Part shown: positions 12,301 through 24,100 of the stretch, in pieces
Position numbering within the stretch: the first letter of the stretch is position 1
Layout: every line of letters starts with the position of its first letter
From: Eucommia ulmoides
Taxonomy: Eukaryota > Streptophyta > Magnoliopsida > Garryales > Eucommiaceae
Length of the DNA stretch: 64,000 bases
Direction of reading: 5' to 3'
Assembly (NCBI GenBank): GCA_016647705.1
Contig: CM028329.1
Location: 13,107,910-13,171,909 of the forward strand
Notes under the pieces: model-generated
Told to the model about the DNA's origin: nothing
The model's database searches: none
What the model saw: only the letters and a program-made list of their open reading frames with translations
Position numbers and translations under genes: made by a program

Positions 12301-15123
12301 GAATGTATAAAGTACCAAACCTCGACCCAATGATTGTAATGGAATTACGAACCGAATGTATAGAGTTTGAATGCCACAGAAATTCTTGATAAGTTCAAGA
12401 ATTTTTTTTTGAAGAACTCAAGAACAAAAAAGAAAAGAAAAAAACTCTCTCAATCTGAAATGTTATTCAAAGTAATGTGTTTTTCCCATGGGATACAACT
12501 CTTTTAAATAGGCAACCAACAATAAAGGAAAACCTAGGTTAGTGGGTGGTCAAGCATACCCCACCATAGATAGGGGGTGACCTTTCGCACGTAGGGGTGG
12601 CCAAAGAGAACAAGAAGTCTTATCTTTAGCACAACCTACCCTAGATAGGGGTTGGCCTTTCACATCTAGGGGAAGGCCAATAAGAACAAGAAGTCCTAGA
12701 TGCCTTTCACACCTACTACAAGGCAAAAACCAGAAAATGAAAATACTAATTGGCATTCATACCTTACAAAATGACCTAAATTAAAATAAATAAACTAAAT
12801 TAATAAAATAAATAGGCTGAAAATTCGTGGGTCTCATGCCTAGGCCCATTCGAGTTCACGTCTAAATCTATTCACTTGCCTTGATGAGATTGATTAGATC
12901 TTGATCGTCATTTAGGCCTAATTTGGGCTTTACTATTGTAAGCTCAATCCAAATCTCTTGAATTAATCCATTAAATGTTTATTTGAATCTTTTGGTTCTT
13001 GTCCTGATAATAGACCCAACTGGCACATGTAGCGGATCCTTTGATGGTGCTCGTTGATTCTCATCATTCCCTCTCTCTTAAAAAATATTCATCCTCGAAT
13101 CTTCACCATAGTGTTGTTAATAGCTCGGCAATCAACATACATTCACCAAGTTCCATCCTTCTTAGGCACAAGTAGCACCGATACTGTGCACGGACTCATG
13201 CTCTCTCTAACTTGTCCTTTGGCCATCAACTCTTGAACTTGCTTTTGAAGTTCTGATGCGAACCTCTTTTTAGTTCTTTATTGAACTTAACTAATCTTAA
13301 TCAGAATTTCACGCAACAATCAAAACTCAATAATTCACTTCACTAAGAATAAGATTTAGGAAAGAACAAACAAAGTGAACAAGAAGGACAAAAATGATAA
13401 GTTATGGAATAAATCAAGATAAGGAAAATGTCAATTAAGTGTTGCTGATTTTTTTTCCCTTTTTTTTGTTTTTGTTTCAGTTTTATTTTTTTGATGAAGA
13501 TAAATGAGATTTGACCAGAACGAAGATGCACTTTGTTTTGATCAAAATCCGACCAGATTTGGCGATAAAATTCGGCCAAGTAGGAATTAAAGTAGAAAAG
13601 AATAAAAATAGATATCGAACAATAAAAATATGGAAAGAAGGAAAAAAATCTGATTTTAGAACCTTGCTCTAAACCAAATGATGCGAACCTCACAAAAAAT
13701 TAGTGAGACCCGAAAGCCAATTTATGGTGTCTTTGCTAAGGTCGATCTAAAATCGAGATTTATAAATGAAGAAAAAAGAACACAAAAATACAGTATTTTT
13801 TATAGACAACTTTGACCCAACATTTATGAATGAAACGCGAACCGAAGGTATAAAGTAACGAACCTTGACTCAATGATTATAATGGAATCACGAACTGAAG
13901 GTATAGAGTTTGAACGCCATAACAAATTCTTGATAAGTTCAAGAAAAGTTCCAAGAAGAATTCAAGAGAAAAACTCTATCAATCTGAAATGATATTCAAA
14001 GTAATGTGTTTTTTCATGGGATACAACTCTCTTAAATAGACAATCAACAATAAAGAAAAACCTAGGTTAGTGGGTGGTCAAGCACAACCTACCCTTGATA
14101 GGAGGTGGCCTTTTACGCCTAGGGGGTGGCCAAAGTCAACAAGAAATCTTAGCTTTAGCACAACCTACCCTAGAGAGGTGGCCTTTCATACCTAGGGGAA
14201 GGCCAAAGAGAACAAGGAGTCTTAGATGCCTTTCACACTTACTACAAGACAAAAACCAGAAAATGAAAATACTAATTGGCATTCATGCCTTACAAAATGA
14301 CCTAAATTAAAATAAATAAACTAAATTAATAAAATAAATAGGATGAAAATTCGTGAGTCTTATGCCTAGGTCCATTCGAGTTCACACCTAAGCCCATTCG
14401 TTTGCCTTGATAAGATGGATTAGGCTTTGATCGTCATTTGAGTTTAATTTGGGCTTCACTATTGTAGCAGGGTTTTAAATATCGGCTGTTACGTATTGGA
14501 AAATGAAGCCTCCGATACCGATACACGGCCGATTCCGGAGTCTAGGACTGAATCGCACCGTATCGGGCCGTTACGGGCCGATACGGGCTGTTAACGGCCG
14601 TTACAGACGTTACAGCCTGTAGAGGTCTAATTTTTGCCGACACCCATGTGAGGAGAATCTCTCAGCTTTCTTCAGAGAATCTACCATATAATTGAGCAGA
14701 GGAGAAGAAAAAAAATAGTAGAAGACAAACAAATACTTACCAATTAGCAGAAAATCAAAGAGCTCCTCGTCAAATTTTGAGATATCATATCAGTCGCGGC
14801 GTTGCCAAACCCTAACAGAAACAATTCGTTGCCGAACTAGCTCTCGCCGTCGCCGGCGATGTCACAGTCGCAGCTCCTCTCCGTCGCGTCGCAGCTCCTG
14901 GTCGTCGCGATGTCGCCTCACTCCGTTCGTCTCTCTCTCTCTCTGCATCTTATTTGGGCGTGAGTGAGTGTGTCGGTTCATTGAATTGGGTGGGTGTGTT
15001 TGGTTGATAATTAGGGGGGGTTAGGAAATAATAATGATTTATAAAATGATGTTTACAATTTAGTTCTCAAATTTTCTAACTTCTATTTTTATAGCCTTTT
15101 TTTTTGTCATTATTATTTATGAC

Positions 15124-15159
<36 letters not shown>

Positions 15160-18100
15160 GGTTAATTTAGTATTAATTAACTTTAATTATGATTTTAATA
15201 AATAGTATGAATTAAATTTGTGTATGTAAATTGCAAAAAATTAAAATTTAATAATGTCGGGTGAAGAATGATCTATTCCTCCTTTATTATGTTTGTGTAA
15301 TATGATGTAGAAGTACAATTTACTTTTTTATTATATTTGTGTAATATATTTTTATTAAGTATTGTGTGCATCATTTTATTTTTTTTAAATTGTTAAGTAC
15401 GACGGTTTTTTCGTCTTTTTTTATATCTTTATTGTGTTGTATATAACCCTAAAATGTCATAATACCTATTATAATGTGTTTATTAAAGGTTAAATGAGTA
15501 AAACAATTACTCTTATTGAGTTTTTGAGGATGTTCTAGTGATTTTAAAATATTTACGACCGTTACGGCCGATTTCCGTTACGGACAGGCTGATACTCCCA
15601 ATACCGTTACACCGCGACCATTACCGTTACGTAACCCAATACCGCGATTTAAAATCTTGTATTGTAGACTCAACCTAAATCTCTTGAATTAATCCATTAA
15701 GTGTTTCTTTGAATCTTTTGGATCTTACCCTAGTAATAGACCCAACTTGCACATGTAGCAGATCCTTTAATGGTACTCGTTGATTCTCATCATGTAGCCT
15801 AAATTGGGTAAACTATGTTAAATTGTATGTGTTTTTCGCACAATCATTAATTTGGTTGATTGGGAAATTTGCTATAATTTTTCTAACCAGTACAACTGAT
15901 ATCAGAGCTCTAGTGGTGACAAGTTTTTGTCAGTCATTTTGCATGGTCACTATTCACATTGAATAGTAAAATTTTGTCGGCCATAGTGGTTTGTCGACAA
16001 AGGTGTTCTAATACTCGTGGGTTCGTAGAAATATTAAAAAACGACCGAGAGGAAACTAGATTCGAGTGAGAGCGATGTTGGTAGACAAAAGGAAAGTGAA
16101 AATTGAAAAGTTCGATTGTGCAGACTGGCTTTTCGAAGGTGCAGATTGAAGATTATCTGTACCTGAAAAAGCTATATCAACCTCTCTCAGAAAAGAACCA
16201 GAGGGTGTGAAGGATGGAGATTGGGCTCTTCTCGATGGACAAGCCCTTGGAGTTATTTGATTAACTTTATCTTGCAACGTTGCGTTCAATATAGCAAAGG
16301 AAAAGACCACGACGGGTCTTATGGCGTTTCCTCCAGTTTGTACGAGAAGCCATCGGCCTCAAACAAAGTTCACCTAATGAGGCGGGTTATTCAATTTGCA
16401 GATGACGAAAGGCGCTTGGTAGCTCAACATCTTAATGAGCTCAACACGATCACAACCCTATTGAGTTCAATAAAGATCGATTTCGATGATGAAGTTTGAG
16501 CATGGATTCTCTTATCATCTCTACTAGAAAGTTAGAAAGCTACTGTTAATGGGTATTTCTATCATTCCCGTATTGTTAAGTGTTTCTATAATGTTTCTTT
16601 ATTTCTATTATAAACAGAAGGAGAGGTTGACAAAGAAGTTAAGCTGACTCATTCTTTTCGTACTTTTTTTTTTTTTTACTTTAACATAGTATCAAGAGCA
16701 GGTTATGGGACATTAATCCCATAGTTATGTTCAACCTATTTTATTGTTATGTTATTTTCTTTTCCTTTTTTTTTTCCCCACTCAAAAACAAAAAACTAAG
16801 AAAAGAAAGAAAACCTTGATCTTGTCTTCACTTTCCGCCGCCGTAGCTGCTCACCTCTCCTTGCTGGACCTTTTTGTAGTCGTTCGCCGACCTTCACCGA
16901 CTCACCGTCGCTGACGCATCTCTTTGCAGCTGCAATTTGTCTGATCAGACCCTTACAACCCTAGCCGTTTCTGACCATATCTCCCATCGCTGCTGCCGTT
17001 CTGACCATTGCTCTATTTCGACCTTCGCTGGCCCTCCTTCGACCTCGTTGCCATTGTTCAGCTCCTCGCCGGCCCTCCTCCGACCTCGTCTAGATCCGCC
17101 AAATCGTGCCTTCCTCTGAAACGCTAAGTTCCCCCTTGTTTCCCTTTGTTTTTGTTTTTTCATTTCCTTTTATTATTATTTTTGTTATTATTATTATTTT
17201 CTCACTTTCTTTCTAATTATTTGTTATTGAAAAAAAAAAGGAATAGGAAATAGAAAAAAAAATGTTAAATGTCCCTTACCTAAGGTATATCACTCCATCA
17301 TGTTTGTTCGTTTTCCTTGGCATATAATTGTTTTTTCCCAAGTTATAGTTGTTTTGGTGTGGAGTGCCCCTCCCCCAATCTCCTCTATATTGTGTCATAC
17401 TTTTCGTAGGGCACTAATGTCGACGATTTCACCTCAATTGTTAACAACATGAAAGTTGAATTGGACCAACTATTCACAATGGTCCAAAGCAGTGAAAGTT
17501 TGCCCTTACCGAACAAGGGAAACATTTTCATGGCACTGAATCTGTTCCGACACAAGATGATAAGGAGTATGAGGAGTGGATTAAAGCTAATGTGCTTATT
17601 GTGTCCATGTTGTGGAATTCGATTGAGCCTCAAATTACTAATATGTGTACTCTTTTGTATACGTGCAAAGCGATTTGAGAATATCTTCGTTTGCTATATT
17701 CCAGTAATCTTACATGGATATACGATTTATTGGTCAAGTATTTTCAGCTCCATCAAGCCATACAATCTGTTACCGATTACTTTGCTACGTTCAAAAGGCT
17801 TTATGAAGAGTTAAATACCATCCTCCCAATTACTACTGATATGAAAGAAATGTTGAAGCAGCGTGAGCAGATGGTCATCGTGAAATTCTTTGCAGGATTA
17901 CGACCATAATTTGAGCTTGTCCAATCGCAAATCCTTGCCAGTGCTATTCTTCCCTCTATCACTGAAACCTATTCACGAGTTTTGCGTAGAACAAGCAGAG
18001 AAAGTATATCTCTAGTTCATCTGCGATGTTTGAGTATTCGGCTCTTGTTACACAAATAACTCCACGAGATTGTGGTGATAAACCTAGTGGTGGTCCCTTG

Positions 18101-21100
18101 GGTGGTGACCGTGGTATGGTCCTCAGGTTGGATGCAGTGACCGTGGTTGTGGCCAATATTGTTTGTACTCACTCTGTGGTATGGAGAATCATACCAAGGA
18201 AACTTGTTGGGACTTAGTGTGCCGTTTACCATCCAAGTTCGCCAACGCTGTGACATCTGATCCAATTGATTCCATTATAGTTCTGGAGTTTCAAGCGGCC
18301 AAGGACATCTTCAATGAGGAATATCCCCAATTTCTTCAATAGAGGGCATCTCAATAGGCCTTTATCCCCATTGCTTCTTTAGCTCAACGAGGTGCTTCTA
18401 CCGTTTGTCTTTTGATTTCCCCTTCCCCTCCCACACCATGGGTTATAGATTCTACTTCCATTGACCACATGTCAAGTACCTCTTTCCTATTTACACTATT
18501 CAGTCATCTCCCTTATTGTTCCCTTTTACTGTTGTTGATGGTTCCACAATCCCTATTTGTGGTATCAATACTATGTAACCCTCACCCTCCTCTTTATCTT
18601 CGTTTTGTATATTCCTTCTTTTTTCTTTTAATTTGATGGCAATCGATAAACTTAGTAAACATCTTGATTGCTCTATCATTCTCTACGATTTGAGGATGCA
18701 AAAGACAATTGGCGCAGGGCTTGAGGAAAATAGCCTTTACTACTTTCATGATCACGACAAGTCCTGCTATCTCACCACTGCCTGTCCTGTTGTTGGGTCA
18801 ACCCACCACATTCATTGTTTCCTGGCTCATCCATGCCTTGTAAATCTCAAGGTACTTATTTGTGGTTTACGTCATTTGTCTTTCTTAGATTTCTCGTCAG
18901 ATTCATTGTTTCCAAGCTCATCCATGCCTTGCAAATCTCAAGCTACTTACTCCTAGTTTACGTCATTTGTCTTCCTTAGATTGAGTCTTATCAGTTGGAC
19001 AAGCATCATCATAGTTCATTTGCTTCCCCGGCTCATGTTTGAGCATCAAGTCCTTTTAGTTTATTTCATTTAGATGTTTGGGATCCTTCTTGTGTTGCAC
19101 CTAATTAGGTTTCATTATTTTGACACATTTGTGGATGATTTTTCAAGAGTTACATGACATTATTCATGAAAGATTATTCTGAATTCTTATCCATTCTTTC
19201 TGCCGTTTGTGCTGAAATTAAAAGTCAATTTAATATGCCAGTGCATATGAATATTTTTCTCAGTCCTTTACTTCCTTTATGTCACACTCTTGGCATCTAG
19301 CATTAGTTCTCTTGTACTCACACACCGCAGCAAAATGGAATAGTTGAGTATAAGAATCGACATCTCATGGAAGTGGCTCGTACTTTACTTTTTGAAATGA
19401 AAGATCAACATCTCGTCCTTTGTCTGGTCACTTCTGGAAGATGAGACTTTGAAATTCGAGAAGATTTGTGGACTCAATAATCTGAAGATATGCTAATAAG
19501 GACAATGACGATTGATATGTTCAGCCTCAATTGATCTGCAAGAATGACGAGACCGTGGAAGTGTTGCTAGCTGCTGCATCAATCAAGTGTGAAGATATGA
19601 TTAAAATCATTCTTCAAGTAGGAGATTGTTAAAGAAATTGTCACAAAAAAACAAAAAAGAAATCCTTATAAGTTGGTGAAATCAAAGTGGTTAATGAGGT
19701 ATTTGATTTGGATTTAAATTCTTGGGTGGATAAGTAATATCTCTTAATACTTAATAGATAAGCTTATCATTTGCCAACCAAATGAATAGTTGTTGCTTGC
19801 TGTTTGCAAATTGTCTTTGGCGGTGGGGAGTTTTTTTTTAGCTCTATAAACAGAGCAACATCCTAATGCTTCATGTATTCCCAATTTTGAGAGGGAAAAA
19901 AGCTTGAGAGATAAGTTTGTGAGAGAGAATTTTAGTGGGAAAATTCTCTTAGGTGTAAAATTGGATTATGGGTTGATGAGTTGAGTGTTGTGAACACTTG
20001 CACAATTTTCTCCCTCTTGGTAAAGATTAGCAGCAGCCCGTGGGCGTAGCCTAAATTGGGTGAACCACCTAAATTGTGTTTGTTTTTTGCACTCTCGTTA
20101 TCTATTTGATAAGGAATTTGCTATGATTTTCCCAACAGGTTTATATAGTGGGTATCTTTGCCTCATGCTGTAAGTTTGTCCAGTGCATGTTTTCACACAT
20201 GGCCACTTACCCATAAACCCATTTATTGTATTTTCTGGTGTAGTTCACTTTTATTTTTGTATTTCTTGTAATCAGACACTATTATGTCTCCTCGAGCATA
20301 ACAATGTCTACTATCGTCGCTTTGATATTTTTTGCTTAAAGTACTTTGTGTGAGGACATGCCATTGAAACCTTTCACACCTTGTAGTATACTTTGTTGCT
20401 ATTAATGTAATTGTTGTTGTTGTTCACAAACACTGTTTGTGTCTTATGGTGAACCTTGTTGCTTTCGAGATCATCTAATCTCAAGACTTGCTACTAAACA
20501 CGAGCTCTAGATACTGCTGCATGACCCGTTTTCCAGCCTCAAAATCGGCCCATGACGCTGGGCATGCTGTCTCTTTGCTGCTGCTCTTTTACTAGGAACA
20601 TTAGAGTTGTAATCTAAGCAGATAAATGTTACTCCCTTGTTTTACAGCATAGAGTGGAAAAGGTATGAACTTGAAAACCCCTAATTAGAAAAGGAAGACC
20701 ATATGGCTCCCAGATTATAATTTTCGATGTTTTAATTTTAAAGGTAACTAATGGAGGGTTTCTAATTTACAAATCTTGAGGAGAAAGGTGAAGTAGTATA
20801 TCCGGTTTGTTGGCAATTGTAAGCTTGCTGAGTGTAGTATCTTTCCAAGTATATTCAACATATGATACATTATCTCGATGTTCTTAAAGCCATGTCATTG
20901 CTTTCTATTGATTTTTCATGGCCATATATTCTTCTCCCTTATTGATAAAAAGTGCTGGACCAAATGCAGTTTCTCTTTTGATTATGTTGTCCTTATTTTT
21001 CTTTTTATTTCTTTCTGAAGTATATTATGTTTATCTCTTTTACCTAAGTTCAATTGAAGGATATGATTCCATTTTGCTTGGTGAGGGGCTTGTAAAACAA

Positions 21101-24100
21101 TTCAAAACTAGAAAAGAAAGGTTGATTAGCTTTACTATCCAAGTATATCATATGTGCAAAGAAGCAAGGATCCTTAATTGAGAGTACCGTACCAATGCTT
21201 TGGAGGATAAATAGTTCAAAGTGGCGGGATTGGGCTTGCTTATTGTGTTGGGTTTATCTGGGGAGGCCTGTCCGATACTTTTCTTTTGCATGTGTGACAT
21301 TTTTTTACCATTTCTTTGACTTTACATTACATTACTTCAAATTTAGAAAATATGTTTTTAGCTAAAATTCTTGCTTTTGATGACATATGATGTAGTTGTT
21401 TATACTAAGTAATATACCGATACCGACAATGTTATCTTCATTTGTTTAGTGTTAGTTTGACCAAGTTTTAGCTTTTGACAACAAGAACTGCCTGTGAAAA
21501 TCAATTAAAAGTGTTGGTGTAAGACTCATTTTGCAAAAACCAGATTAGTATTTGGATATGCTATTCGAATGTGCTATTTGTGAAAATCAATTCAAATGAG
21601 GGCGTCTGGATTTCAAATATAAAAGTGAGTTTAGATTGTGCATTGCCATGTATGCCCTTGAATAAATAATATGATTGCTAATTTGTTCATTTACAGTTTA
21701 CTCGATTCATACTAAAATGTTATTTTTGGTTACTAATTTGGTATAAGTTTTGTATGGTTAATTTGTCATTTTTTGGGGGGTAATGAGAGTAGGTGTATTT
21801 ATAAGAATTTAAACTTGATTTGTCATTTAGTATTTTGGTGGCATTCTCAAATTTAAAATTAAGATTTTGGATGAATGAAAGAGAAACTTGACTCCAAAAG
21901 AGAAATAAAAAAGAAAAAAAATCAAAGATGAACAAGAGACGAAGTGGTAGATCAACAATAGGCAAAAGATTTTGGATCCCATATTGGCTAGGAGGAGGAG
22001 GAATGGATACATAATGCCTCTATATATATTGGTTTTGTGCTTACCGAAACAAATAGAGTGCCTTGGTCATCTTTCTTGATGTTCTGTAGCTAAAAGCTCC
22101 ATATCGGGCCGTGGTATCAAAGGTCCGCTCTAGGCCAAAGGCTCATCAATTCCCAACTGTGGTGTCTTGCCTAGGTCAAGTCCCATCTCTTTTAGTACGG
22201 ATCGCACCTCATGGGCTTAGGTTTAAATCCCAAGGCTTACGCAAGGCGTGCTTTGTTAATATCACATGTAGATTATGGAGAAAACATTAATTGTTTTAAA
22301 TTTATGATTTTTTATTTTTTTTTTAATAATGTTTGTCATACACTAGAATAATTTTTTATTTTTTTATTTTTGTTTTCAAATAATGCTTACTAATGCAATA
22401 AATATTAATATTAGTTACATTTTAATTGATAATAGAATTCTCTTGTAATTAAATGTTATTGTATTTAATCGATTTATAATTCTTTTTGGTTGATTCATTT
22501 GAAATTGTGGATGCTAGATTGCTTTGCATAGATTTCAATTCATTACTTGCTTAGTTTGCTTTGTTGCGTAATTTGTTCAATCTTTTAGATTATTTGATTT
22601 ATTCATTGAAATTGTTATTATGGTCTGAGTTCTAACAGATAGAAATAGTCGAAGTGTAGCATGAAAAGCCTGAAAAATCTCATCCACATAGGCTACTCTA
22701 TTTGTTATTCCTTAAACAGTATTTAAAGTATAATATATTAAGTATTCCCCGTCCTAAAGGCACTTTTATTTTCGAATTTATAAGTGTAAAAGGATAGTAA
22801 ATAATAGAAGCATTAAAGGGTATAAAGTATAATTTTATTTAACGTCATAGAAGTTGTGGTGCGAATCCTTTGTATGAGATATTTTAGAATATGTTGTTAG
22901 CTTGTTAGAGATATTGTACGGTATAAGATCATTGAAGGTTTAAAATGTTGTTTGATCTCAAGCATCGTATCTAAAATTGATGCAATGATAAAAGTGTCTC
23001 AAATGTAAAATATGTCTTGATTTATGGAATAGATTTTTAAAATTTAGGCTCCAAGAAGATCTTGGTGCCTTAATAAGCCTTGACTCTTAAATAACAAAGA
23101 TTGGGCATTTGTCCCCCTAATATTATTTAACCAAAGCGCCCATAATTTAAGGGCACGGTCGTTAAAGTACACACACATATTTGATAAGGACCTGAACGCC
23201 GATTTAGCAGCCTAGTAGAAACACATTGTATGTATTTTCTGTCCACCGCCGCCAATTGCGGTTTGGCCCAAACACGTGGGTTAGGAAATAACCTATTGTT
23301 TTCTTTGCTTTGTTTATTTATTTATTTATTTTGGGGATGCAAAATCAAAGTGCAGTTTGCAACACATTTTGGGAACCTCAGTGTGGTTTGGGCCGCACTC
23401 CCAATTTTTTCCCTTGGTACTTGGCGCAAAAGAATGGCGATGAAAAGACTAGATATCATTCTAGTAGACAAAAAAGGGCTAGCTAGTGTTGTCGCGGACA
23501 AGGGGGCGGGCCTTTTGAAACCACGAGAAAGAGAACAATCTCAAATTATATTGAAGTTAAATAATTGAATGAATAACAAGAGATTATCAATGGTGTATTT
23601 ATAACCTTCAACTAATTCATAGATTAGTAGGAAAAGAAAACCCTAAGCCTCTAAGAAAAGGAAACAAACCAGTCCAAATATTTGTAGAAAAAGAAAATAT
23701 AATTTAAGGAAAAACTAATCTTAATACTTCTAGGAAAAAGGAAAACACAAAAAATGGAAAAACTGGAAATCAAATCTAAAGTTCCCTAAACGGAAAATTT
23801 AGGAGCTTGATTATCCTACATCAGTCCGCTCCACTTGTAAAGAACTCGCCCTGGAGTTAAGATGTTGATCCTCTTCCACCTTACACCCAAGTACGCATTG
23901 TGTAAAAATAGTTAGGATGAAAAGAGTATTGAGGAACTATTGGTTTTAAATTGGTGTACTATGCAATTGAAATGGGATGCAAATAATGTCAGTGATTAAT
24001 CTGATGTCATGTTCATTACCACTGTCAAGTATGAAATACTTGCATCTTTCCTTTTGCAGAGGAAATTCCTTAAAAGGTGCAGCATCAACAGCTTATGGAC

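Larger units (their letters stand above)
11881..15795. mobile_element. Rearranged Ty3-gypsy block with inverted ends
   Basis: Both ends carry the same sequence in opposite orientation: GATGAGAATAAACGAGCACC at the left and its near-complement ending GATTCTCATC at the right. Three copies of a pol C-terminal segment are present: + strand at 11881-12130, - strand at 12830-13060, and - strand at 14346-15795 (interrupted by a hAT). Two direct repeats of about 0.7 kb (12140-12830 and 13690-14340) look like LTRs. A gypsy RT start lies between them on the - strand. The block splits the 5' LTR of the outer copia. Confidence 0.65.
16544..19440 (+). mobile_element. Second, short-LTR copia inserted in the outer copia (3' part missing)
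   Basis: A 143 bp LTR (16544-16686) starts TGTTAATGGG and ends TTTAACA. It is followed at once by the primer site TAGTATCAAGAGCAGG, complementary to Met tRNA. The LTR resembles that of the - strand copia (shared TATTATAAA-AGA-GGAGAGG core), so the two are related families. Gag (17400-18020), protease-like (18430-18630) and integrase (18640-19440) remnants follow. No RT, RNase H or 3' LTR was found, so the element is 3'-deleted. The right border is approximate. Confidence 0.75.
6919..20137 (+). mobile_element. Outer Ty1-copia retrotransposon (+ strand), degenerate, with later insertions
   Basis: A 5' LTR starts TGATAAGAAATTCTCAC at 6919 and a 3' LTR starts TGTTAAAGAAATTGTCAC at 19627, ending CCCAACA at 20137. 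The two align along their length with many substitutions, so the element is old. The 5' LTR is split: its left part is 6919-7356 and its right part 15796-15889. It is followed by a primer-binding site TGATATCAGAGC (15898-15909) complementary to initiator Met tRNA. Gag remnants follow at 16060-16540. Flanks GACTT and GGTTT are only a weak match for a 5 bp duplication. Little pol of this element can be separated from the copia inserted at 16544. Confidence 0.8.
6608..24059 (+). other. Intron 2 of the ACD11-like gene, about 17.5 kb, retrotransposon-filled
   Basis: The intron begins GTATGTTC and ends CTTTTGCAG, and the flanking exons join in frame. About 13.2 kb (6919-20137) is nested copia, gypsy and hAT sequence. 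The remainder, 6608-6918 and 20138-24059, is unassigned AT-rich intron DNA. At 20500-24000 I see no conserved coding frame. There is a short region near 22090-22260 with a weak tRNA-like box (GGTTTAAATCCC), not enough for a SINE call. Confidence 0.85.

Noticed and set aside
22090-22260. Possible tRNA-derived SINE
   Set aside because: Only a weak B-box-like GGTTTAAATCCC is present, and no convincing A box, tail or duplication was found.
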